Positions 1-5,349 of a stretch of DNA of 5,349 nt are shown here, piece by piece. The DNA comes from an uncultured Flammeovirgaceae bacterium. GTDB lineage: Bacteria; Bacteroidota; Bacteroidia; Cytophagales; Cyclobacteriaceae. The stretch is taken from positions 1-5,349 of the forward strand of contig CAMLLI010000373.1 in the NCBI GenBank assembly GCA_946480685.1, written 5' to 3'. Every line of letters starts with the position of its first letter. The first letter of the stretch is position 1. Position numbers and translations under genes: made by a program. Under the pieces are notes generated by a model. That model was not told where the DNA came from and ran no database searches. It worked only from the letters and a program-made list of their open reading frames with translations.

Positions 1-3000
1 AATGGTACTGTGGACTTCAGTAACTCGGCACAATATACCGCCTCTACAAACGGAGCGGCCAACATTACCTTTACCGGTGCAACAGACAATACACTGGCCT
101 GTAACGGTATTACTGATTTTTACACGCTTACGGTTAACAAGGGTCTAAGCTCAACGAGTATACTTTCCGTCACCTCTACAAATACTGCGAACCTGAATTT
201 ATACTCCAGTGGTCAGCTGATCATGATATCCAACGGGACACTGAAGCTGGGGAGCAACATCAACATACCGCGTGTATATGGATCGGGGACAACCAACTAT
301 GATATAGGTTCATCAACACAAAGTCCTATGTTGTGGATTGATGGCGCTACGGTAAATACCAACGGTGCTGCGCTGGTGGTGTATGGAAAGATACGCATCA
401 CTGCCGGGAGCTTTACCAGCGTTGGCGGACAGGGAACGGTAATTCGCGAGGAAGGACAGTATATAATTGAAGGCGGTACATTTACCACGGAGAAGTTCAG
501 ACCTTCTACAACCGCTACAACGCACCGCGGTTCTTTTACCATGACGGGCGGTATATTTAATGCCAGCGGCACAACGGCATCAGACTCGCGTTATGCCCGA
601 TTCTCTTTGCCGTTTCCCGAGCAGGTATTTATTATGTCGGGAGGTACCATTAACGTAAGTAACCCGGAGGCATCAACGTCATCGGGAGATGCGGCCTACG
701 GAGGTATACATATCGGGTGTAACGCTTCGAACTATAATGTTACCGGCGGAACGGTGAATGCTATACTCTCTGGTACCGCTTCGTTCTTTAATATAGCAAC
801 GGTGGCTCCCTTCTGGGACTTTAATATTACCCGCACCGGTGGTACACCAACCACTGTACGTCTGGCGGGTATCGGTAGCGTTGGCGGAACCGTTACAACA
901 GCACAGCCACTGGTTGTGCTGAATGATTTTACCATCAACGGTACAAACACTCCGGTATTTAATGCGAATGGTTTGAATGTTACCGTGGGTGGTGACTTTG
1001 CCATCAACAGTGGCGGAACATATACGCCCAATGCCAACACCACAACATTCAACGGTGGGGCGGATCAGATCTTTTCAAATGACGGAACCATCACATCAGG
1101 ACTATATAATTTTACTGTGGATAAATCTGCGGGTACATTAACGCTGAGTGGTTCGGCAACAACCTATACCGTTACACAGATGCTTACGCTGATGGGCGGT
1201 ATTCTGAATGATGGCGGAAAAACAATTCAGGTTACGGGTAACATTTACAATGAAGCGAGTCACACGGGTACCGGTAATATTACACTTGCCGGCAGTGTAA
1301 CACAAACTATATCCGGCGATGGTACCGGTATATTTGGTAATCTTATTCTGAACAACCCCAGTGTACCCGGCGTAACTGCTACATCAGATCTTACCGTGAG
1401 CGGTATACTTACCCTGGCCGGAACCAGCAATAGTTTGTTTGATATAGCACACTACCTGTTGTCGCTTACCTCGACTTCGGCAAGTGCGCTCACCACTACC
1501 GGGAATGGATTCAGCAATGTAAAAATGATTCGAACTTCCGGGTATCAGTCCGATCGCGGAGTACAGAAAACATATGGTAACTTGTCGGCCTTTACGTTCG
1601 CGTTTGGCGTGGGCAGTAATTATACTCCGGCTACTATACAGCTTACCGCTGCGCCCAGTATATATGGAACGATCACAGCTCGTCCGGTTAACTCGCGACA
1701 TCAATTTATCGTGGCCGGTAATACCAATAACCTCACCTGGTATTGGAAGGTGGTGAGTTCAGGATTTACAGGTATAGGGGCCACGGCTGTAACACATAGC
1801 TATAAATACGAAGAGGCAAGTGTTTCTCCCGCCAGCGATGACATCAACTATGTGCCGGCACGTTACAATCCAACCAATTGGACTGTACTGAATAATGTTT
1901 CGTTTGTGAATGAAGCAACCAACGTTATATCGTTTTCCAACGTAAGCTATATAGATGGTGACTTCACGGCAGGTATACCGGCATCTTTTGGTACCGTAAA
2001 AATATTCTATAGTAAACGAAGTGGTAACTGGAATGATACCGGTGCAGGAACAACACCGTGGTCAAACGTTAGTCATACCGGTCCGGATGCAACGACCATA
2101 CCAGGCGATGGCGACCAGGTATTTATCGGCGATGGCGTAACGTATAATCATACTATCACAATTACATCCAACAATCGCTCTTCCGGCGGACTTGAGATCA
2201 ACTCGGGAAGTACGCTGGATGTAGGTATATATACCGGTCATAACTTCGGTCGATTGGAAAATGTACCGATCTCCGGCAGTGGTTTGTTACGCATATCATC
2301 AGCAACGGCCACAGCAGAATTTCCTGCCGGTGACTTTGGTAATTTTATACGTGCGAATGGAGGCACGGTAGAATACTATACAACGGGTACGCAGGACTTT
2401 ACAATCCCGACCAGCTCAAGTGTGCCTACGAGTCTGCCGCTTATCTCCTATAAGAACCTGGTACTGAAACCCGCGAGTGGACAATATATAGCGATGCCAA
2501 ATCAGAATGAGCGCATCTATGGAAATATAACCGTGCAAGGTGCATCGTCTACCGGTGTAGCACGTCTCAATGCAGCAGCTTCACGAACGTTAACCGTTAA
2601 TGGTAACGTGATTGTATCCAGCGGTAATCTTCAGTTCATGAATGGGACAGCGCAGACGGTGGAGGTTGATGGCAATGTAACGATCAGCTCCGGTGCTATT
2701 GTTAATCTTGCCAGCAGCGGAACAGCAGCCGTTAATATACTGTCGATTGAGGGGAATCTGATCAACAACGGTACACTCGATTTGTCCAATACAGCTTCGT
2801 ATGTATGTAACACTATATTTACAGGTACAGCCAACACATCCATTACCGGAACCGGTTCTACAACTGACTTCAATATACTAACGGTTTCGAAAGGAACATC
2901 ACAAACACCGGTGCTGGACGTAAACGCCTCGGCCTTTACCTTATCGGGAGCAACCTTGCCATTGGTATTGAACTACGGTACATTCCGGTTGTCAAGTTCA

Positions 3001-5349
3001 CAGACGGTTACGATTGCAACGAATGCAGATTTCTCGATCCCGTCAACGGCAAGGCTATCCGCCAATGGAGGTACATTGCAAACAGCAGGAGGCGATGGCA
3101 ACGATCTGTTATTAGCCGGAACACTGGAGGTACTGAACGGTACGGTAAATATAGGAACGACTGCAAACGACAACGCGATTGAATATGCTGCAACAGGACA
3201 ACCTACCATTACGGCTTCCGGTGGAACACTGAATGTAAAGGCACAGATCAGAAGATCGTTTGCCAGCTCGCAGGGTGCACTGGTATATAATCAGTCGGGA
3301 ACCAGTATCGTATCCGTTGGTCGAGACAATGCAACGGTAACCACACGCGGTGTATTTGAGATGCTCAATACAGGAAGTTCATTTACCATGTCAGGCGGAA
3401 CATTGCAGATTGTGCGTACTTCCGGTAGTACATCTATAGCGGATCTGTATCTGCAACCTGCATCGTATTCCATTACGGGTGGAACGGTGGAGATCGGTAC
3501 CGGTGCAACATCCCAAACTATAGATATCAACTCGATCATCCCACTTTACAACGTAGCGGTTACCGGTACAACCAATATAGCACGCCTGGAGTATAACCCG
3601 CTTACACTCTATGGCTCACTTACTATTGGCAGTGGCAATATCTTTAACGCCAATGCACTCAACGTATCTATAGCTGGCAACTTTGTCAATTCAAATGCTA
3701 CCAATACGATCGGTACTGCAGTGGGCGGGTACCAGGCAGGATCTGTTTCGCAGACCACCACATTAAATGGTTCGTCATCCAATCAAACCATTACCGGTAC
3801 AAACGGAAACCTGACGAACTTCGGAAACCTGGTTATAAATAATACTTTCGCCGGAGGATCCGTAGCGCTGCAAGCGAATACAAATCTGCAGGTAAATGGT
3901 ATACTCATGTTATCGAGTGGTATACTGGCTGGTGGTGCGAACACAATTACCGCGATCAGTACAGTGTCCAACTCATCAACCCATACGAGCACATCGGGAG
4001 GAAGTATAACGCTGGCGGGAACTTCCGCACAGACCATTACGGGTAATGGCGGCGGTAAATTCGGAGATGTTATACTGAACAATACATCGGGTGCTGTATT
4101 TGGTGCCAACCAGGAAATTACTGGTACGCTGACTTTTACCAACGGAGCACTTAACATCGGATCGTATGCATTAGTGCTGTCCAATACAAGTCTCACTTCT
4201 ATTGTCAATGCAACCACTACAAAGTATATCATTACCTCCGGAAGACTTTCGGATGGCGGTATTACCAAAGCGTTTTCGGGCTCGCTGGCCAGCGCCAATT
4301 TTATATTCCCGATTGGTGTGAGCGGTAAATATACCCAGGCTGATTATACTATATCTACCGGAACTGCCGGTGGTACAATTACCATTAAACCCGTAAACAG
4401 CAAGCATCCCAGTGCTACGGGGTCTGGTACATCGTATATTAATTACTACTGGAGTGTAAGCCATACCATTGCCAACTTAACAGCACTTACCCATAAATAT
4501 ACCTATGTGGCGGCAGACCAGTCCGGCTCTCCCGGTAACTACCGCGATGCGCGTTTCAGCGGAGGTGCGTGGACCATTGGTGTTACCGCAGGAAATCCGA
4601 ATACAACAACGCGTGTTATTACCTTTACCAATATAACTGATCTTACAGGCGACTATACGGCAGGCCAGGCCACGGCCTTTGTTAACCCGACAACCTATAC
4701 CAGTATAGCTTCGGGTAGCTGGGAATCGGATGGAGCTGTTTGGGACATCGATCCGCCCGGAACAAATATAGGACCACCGGCAGGTTCGTTCGTGATCATC
4801 AGCGAAGGACATACCGTAACGGTTACGTCCAATGCGAAACGCATGGCTACGTTGGAAGTACGCGGCAGGCTTCATCTTGGAACTACTACCGGCCACGATT
4901 TTGGAACAGTAACAACAAGTGGTGCCGGAGCGCGTACCATCCAGATAAAGTCTTCTACTTTCCCGACTGGTAATTTTACAAACTTCACAGCTGCGAATGG
5001 CGGTACGGTTGAGTACGATGGTACGGTTACCTTGCCGACACAATCAACCTATAACAATATAGCCTTTACCAGTGCGGGTACAAAGACACTCTCCAATGTT
5101 GATCTTACGATCAACGGTAATGTAACAGTGGATGCAGGAACCGTTACCAACGCTGTAAGCAACCGCGATATAACGCTGACCAGTACGACAGGCGATTTTA
5201 CAAACCGCGGCACATTCTTAACCGGTACCGGTACAATTATAGTAGGAAGAAACTTTACCAACACCGGAGCCAGTGCATCCTTCACTGCGGGCAACGGTAA
5301 CGGTGGACTGCGCATTGCCGGTAATTTTACGAACAGTACAAATGCAACA
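1..5349 (+). CDS. Interior fragment of a giant repetitive beta-rich surface or secreted protein (both ends outside window)
   Basis: Frame 1 is open from the first to the last base, giving 1783 codons with no stop; neither start nor stop is visible, so no start was chosen. The product is dominated by Thr, Ser, Gly, Asn, Ala and Val in short alternating strands with Gly/Asn turns. I found only three Cys (codons 34, 240 and 936) and no long hydrophobic segment, coiled coil or catalytic motif. The chain is two successive long modules (codons 1-922 and 923-1778), each with a beta-helix-like head, a domain of about 150 residues, a 'SGxW' module and a beta-rich tail. Such composition is typical of large secreted adhesin-like proteins of Bacteroidota. 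Export by the type IX system is plausible, but the C-terminal sorting domain would lie outside the window. Ile ATA codons are frequent throughout and codon use looks uniform, so I see no sign that part of the frame was acquired separately. The coding call is near certain; the function is not established. Confidence 0.95.
61..144 (+). repeat. Hairpin unit 1 of module A (ITFTG...LTVNKG)
   Basis: This is the most degenerate of six related units. It keeps ITFTG at 64-78 and the closing hydrophobic strand LTVNKG at 127-144, but the central QTIxG is replaced by NTLAC with Cys34. Its counterpart in module B is at 2809-2895, which ends LTVSKG. Confidence 0.55.
454..762 (+). repeat. 'GGT' rung repeats, module A
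   Basis: Four short similar strands follow each other: QYIIEGGTFTT (457-489), SFTMTGGIFNAS (532-567), FIMSGGTINVSN (628-663) and YNVTGGTVNA (733-762). The shared pattern is aromatic-x-hydrophobic-[ST/E]-Gly-Gly-[TI]-hydrophobic. Each would make a strand, a tight Gly-Gly turn and the next strand, consistent with successive turns of a solenoid. Spacing between them is irregular at about 25-35 residues. Confidence 0.6.
1042..1134 (+). repeat. Hairpin unit 2 of module A (TTFNG..QIF...YNFTVDKSAG)
   Basis: It opens with TTFNGGADQIF (1042-1077, in line with TTLNGSSSNQTI in module B) and closes with LYNFTVDKSAG (1102-1134), which matches the FGNLVINN strand of the module B unit at 3754-3858. The Q-hydrophobic core and the final aromatic-Asn-hydrophobic strand are both present. 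Confidence 0.6.
1276..1371 (+). repeat. Hairpin unit 3 of module A (ITLAG..QTISG...FGNLILNN)
   Basis: This is a near-ideal copy: ITLAG at 1279-1293, QTISG at 1303-1317 (CAA ACT ATA TCC GGC) and FGNLILNN at 1333-1356. The module B counterpart at 4003-4095 shares ITLAG, QTI[ST]G and FG[ND][LV]ILNN. This form, strand, QTIxG turn and FxNL strand, resembles a short repeat common in large Bacteroidota secreted proteins; I have no family name to give it with certainty. Confidence 0.68.
1522..1974 (+). other. ~150-residue conserved domain, module A (PVNSRH / WYW / GDFTAG)
   Basis: This is a 151-residue segment starting after the last head strand. Landmarks in order are TSGYQSD (1534-1554), FTFAFGVGSNYTP (1591-1629), GTITARPVNSRH (1666-1701), TWYWKV (1735-1752), THSYKYEE (1792-1815), NWTV (1879-1890) and the ending DGDFTAG (1954-1974). 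The aromatic and hydrophobic spacing suggests a beta sandwich, an inference. The same landmarks recur in module B with offsets between 2691 and 2709 bases, so this is the most rigid part of the repeat. Compared with B, the 'FPIG' motif has Ala-Phe in place of Pro-Ile. No catalytic or metal-binding residues stand out. I do not recognise a named family with certainty. Confidence 0.65.
1975..2250 (+). other. Linker and SGxW module, module A
   Basis: After a nine-residue linker (1975-2001) comes an 83-residue module. It has FYSKRSGNW (2005-2031), a second Trp at 2059-2061, a Pro-Gly-Asp-Gly-Asp step before a hydrophobic strand VFIGDGVT (2119-2142), THTI-like strands, then SGSTLDVG (2206-2226) and GHNFG (2236-2250). 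The sequence of GxW, a second Trp, 'P..GD.V.I..G.T', and a final 'G.L..G' is a pattern I know from repeated modules of Bacteroidota surface proteins. It is loosely similar to the start of G8-like domains, but I cannot confirm membership. Confidence 0.6.
2251..2766 (+). other. Beta-rich tail of module A
   Basis: These 172 residues follow the W module. They start with strands around GDFGNF (2332-2349) and ANGGTVEY (2353-2376), then carry a series of 'GN-hydrophobic-x-hydrophobic' rungs: YGNITVQG (2518-2541), NGNVIVSSG (2599-2625), DGNVTISSG (2671-2697) and EGNLINNG (2749-2772). These would be successive strands of a beta-helix running straight into the head of module B without a visible linker. 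Confidence 0.6.
2809..2895 (+). repeat. Hairpin unit 1 of module B (IFTG..TSITG...LTVSKG)
   Basis: It reads IFTG (2815-2826), TSITG (2836-2850), then FNILTVSKG (2869-2895). The closing strand matches LTVNKG of module A almost exactly. The opening and core are closer to the family pattern than in the A copy. Confidence 0.6.
3205..3498 (+). repeat. 'GGT' rung repeats, module B
   Basis: Three rungs are clear: TITASGGTLNV (3205-3237), SFTMSGGTLQIV (3379-3414) and YSITGGTVEIG (3466-3498). They correspond to 457-489, 628-663 and 733-762 of module A. The fourth rung of A (532-567) is represented in B by RGVFEM (3346-3363), which keeps the Arg-Gly-x-Phe-x-Met start but has lost the Gly-Gly turn. Confidence 0.6.
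3754..3858 (+). repeat. Hairpin unit 2 of module B (TTLNG..QTITG...FGNLVINN)
   Basis: This is a well-preserved unit: TTLNG (3757-3771), QTITG (3784-3798), FGNLVINN (3820-3843). It is a few residues longer than the A copy because of a loop after QTITG. Confidence 0.65.
4003..4095 (+). repeat. Hairpin unit 3 of module B (ITLAG..QTITG...FGDVILNN)
   Basis: It shows ITLAG (4006-4020), QTITG (4030-4044) and FGDVILNN (4060-4083). It is the counterpart of 1276-1371 and shares most of its core residues. It is followed by GTLTFTNGALNIG (4120-4158) and then by the conserved ~150-residue domain, as in module A. Confidence 0.68.
4222..4665 (+). other. ~150-residue conserved domain, module B (FPIG / PVNSKH / YYW / GDYTAG)
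   Basis: This 148-residue copy carries TSGRLSD (4234-4254), FIFPIGVSGKYT (4300-4335), GTITIKPVNSKHP (4372-4410), YYWSVSHT (4444-4467), THKYTYV (4489-4509), AWTIG (4570-4584) and the ending GDYTAG (4648-4665). It is the fuller version of the motif set, with the Phe-Pro-Ile-Gly step intact. Its position directly before the SGxW module is the same as in module A, so the pair behaves as one conserved unit. A beta-sandwich fold is inferred and no activity is suggested by the residues. Confidence 0.67.
4666..4905 (+). other. Linker and SGxW module, module B
   Basis: A nine-residue linker (4666-4692) precedes a 71-residue module with TYTSIASGSW (4693-4722), a second Trp at 4741-4743, PPAGSFVIISEGHTVTV (4774-4824), TLEVRGRLHLG (4852-4884, in line with the strand before GSTLDVG in A) and GHDFG (4891-4905). 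It is 12 residues shorter than the A copy, mainly between and just after the two Trp residues. The step 'PAG..VII.EGHTVTV' is closer than the A copy to the pattern usual in Bacteroidota modules of this kind. Confidence 0.62.
4906..5349 (+). other. Beta-rich tail of module B, running off the window
   Basis: It begins with GNFTNF (4969-4986) and ANGGTVEY (4993-5016), the latter identical in residues to module A at 2353-2376. It then has the rungs NGNVTVDAG (5116-5142), GRNFTNTG (5245-5268) and AGNFTNSTN (5317-5343). It is about 29 residues shorter than the A tail up to the expected boundary at 5334. The last 15 bases should already belong to the next module. Confidence 0.58.

Larger units (their letters stand above)
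1..1521 (+). other. Head of module A: beta-helix-like region
   Basis: These 507 residues are short strands of alternating small/polar and hydrophobic residues with Gly-Gly or Asn-Gly turns, as expected for a right-handed beta-helix or similar solenoid. They contain 'GGT' rungs at 454-762, the NANGLNVTVGGDF stretch at 961-999, and three 'QTIxG...NL' units at 61-144, 1042-1134 and 1276-1371. Two of the protein's three Cys are here (codons 34 and 240) and neither has a Cys partner at the matching place in module B, so conserved disulphides are unlikely. The fold is inferred from pattern only. Confidence 0.65.
1..2766 (+). repeat. Module A of a ~900-residue tandem protein repeat
   Basis: This 922-residue segment aligns collinearly with module B (2767-5334). 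It opens with NGTVDFSN, matched by NGTLDLSN in B. Paired landmarks then recur with a slowly shrinking offset: FxMSGGT at 628 and 3382 (2754), VFNANGLNVTVGGDF at 955 and IFNANALNVSIAGNF at 3640 (2685), ITLAG at 1279 and 4006 (2727), PVNS[RK]H at 1684 and 4390 (2706), SGxW at 2029 and 4720 (2691), and ANGGTVEY at 2353 and 4993 (2640). All length differences keep the reading frame. The internal layout is head 1-1521, ~150-residue domain 1522-1974, linker 1975-2001, W module 2002-2250 and tail 2251-2766. The true left edge could lie slightly upstream of base 1, because a tandem repeat has no unique start point. Confidence 0.85.
2767..4221 (+). other. Head of module B: beta-helix-like region
   Basis: These 485 residues are equivalent to 1-1521. 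In the same order they carry NGTLDLSN, hairpin units at 2809-2895, 3754-3858 and 4003-4095, GGT rungs at 3205-3498, and IFNANALNVSIAGNF (3640-3684). The last of these matches module A over 15 residues without a gap, with nine identical. Relative to A it has extra residues before RGVFEM (3346-3363) and fewer between that point and FTMSGG (3382-3399), so loops vary while strands are kept. It contains the third Cys (codon 936), which is not aligned with either Cys of A. Confidence 0.65.
2767..5334 (+). repeat. Module B of a ~900-residue tandem protein repeat
   Basis: This is the second copy, 856 residues and 66 shorter than A. The shortening is spread over the head (485 against 507 residues), the W module (71 against 83) and the tail (143 against 172). 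The ~150-residue domain is 148 against 151 and the linker is nine residues in both. The right edge is set by the AGNFTNSTN stretch at 5317-5343, which matches EGNLINNGT at 2749-2775 immediately before the start of B. The tail is the least similar part, so that edge is uncertain by a few dozen bases. Identity is clear at protein level and weak at DNA level. Confidence 0.82.

Noticed and set aside
1270..1330. GGTACCGGTA-type palindromes as possible regulatory sites or terminators
   Set aside because: They sit inside codons for Gly-Thr-Gly turns, recur throughout the gene, and are not followed by T-runs or gene boundaries.
297..1704. Several minus-strand open frames of 70-106 codons
   Set aside because: All are antisense to the open + frame, have the same Val/Pro or Ser/Arg bias, and no counterpart is conserved at the matching place in module B.
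1574..1756. Short plus-strand frame in a different phase
   Set aside because: It overlaps the conserved PVNSRH/WYW domain in another frame, and no equivalent frame is kept in module B.
100..2808. Conserved disulphide between Cys34, Cys240 and Cys936
   Set aside because: The three Cys fall at non-equivalent places in the two modules, so nothing suggests a conserved bond or metal site.
3783..4298. Minus-strand open frame of 171 codons
   Set aside because: Its Val/Pro/Ala-rich product is the direct mirror of Gly/Thr/Asn codons on the + strand (GGN, ACN and AAY read backwards). It is a shadow of the repeat composition.
4740..4973. Plus-strand frame of 77 codons in another phase
   Set aside because: It overlaps the SGxW module and tail of module B out of frame, and its product has no recognisable features.
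4477..5043. Minus-strand open frame of 188 codons
   Set aside because: It lies wholly antisense to the continuous coding frame, which carries conserved module landmarks here (GDYTAG, SGxW, ANGGTVEY). The antisense product is basic, Cys/Arg/Ser rich and shows no recognisable domain.
1..5349. CRISPR array or short DNA tandem repeats
   Set aside because: Repetition is at protein level with degenerate DNA. There are no regularly spaced identical repeats with unique spacers.

Overview
The whole window is the interior of one very large protein gene on the + strand. Reading from base 1, all 1783 codons are open, with no stop codon. Neither the start nor the stop of the gene lies here, so the protein is longer than 1783 residues and both of its ends are outside the view. 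There is no intergenic space, and I see no RNA gene, promoter, terminator, mobile element or CRISPR array.

The protein is rich in Thr, Ser, Gly, Asn, Ala and Val, and almost free of Cys (three seen). It is built of short predicted beta strands separated by Gly/Asn/Thr turns, which is the look of an extracellular beta-helix or beta-solenoid surface protein. The pattern of 'SGxW' modules, 'GDYTAG' endings and 'GGTxxI' rungs is one I associate with giant secreted proteins of Bacteroidota, many of which leave the cell by the type IX secretion system. That assignment is inference from style. No signal peptide, C-terminal sorting domain or neighbouring gene is present to confirm it.

The most informative structure is a tandem repeat of very long period. 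Bases 1-2766 (module A, 922 residues) and 2767-5334 (module B, 856 residues) align end to end in the same order. Each contains: (1) a head of about 490-505 residues made of beta-helix-like rungs and three 'QTIxG...NL' hairpin units; (2) a domain of about 150 residues carrying F-x-F-x-[FI]-G, PVNS[RK]H, [WY]YW and GD[FY]TAG; (3) a nine-residue linker; (4) a Trp-containing 'SGxW' module of 71-83 residues; and (5) a beta-rich tail. The window ends just where a third module would begin, so the full gene probably carries a longer array. The copies are clearly related as proteins but strongly diverged at synonymous sites, which points to an old duplication kept under selection rather than recent slippage or an assembly artefact.

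The likely role is a cell-surface or secreted structural or adhesive protein. The sequence shows no catalytic motif that would support anything more specific.
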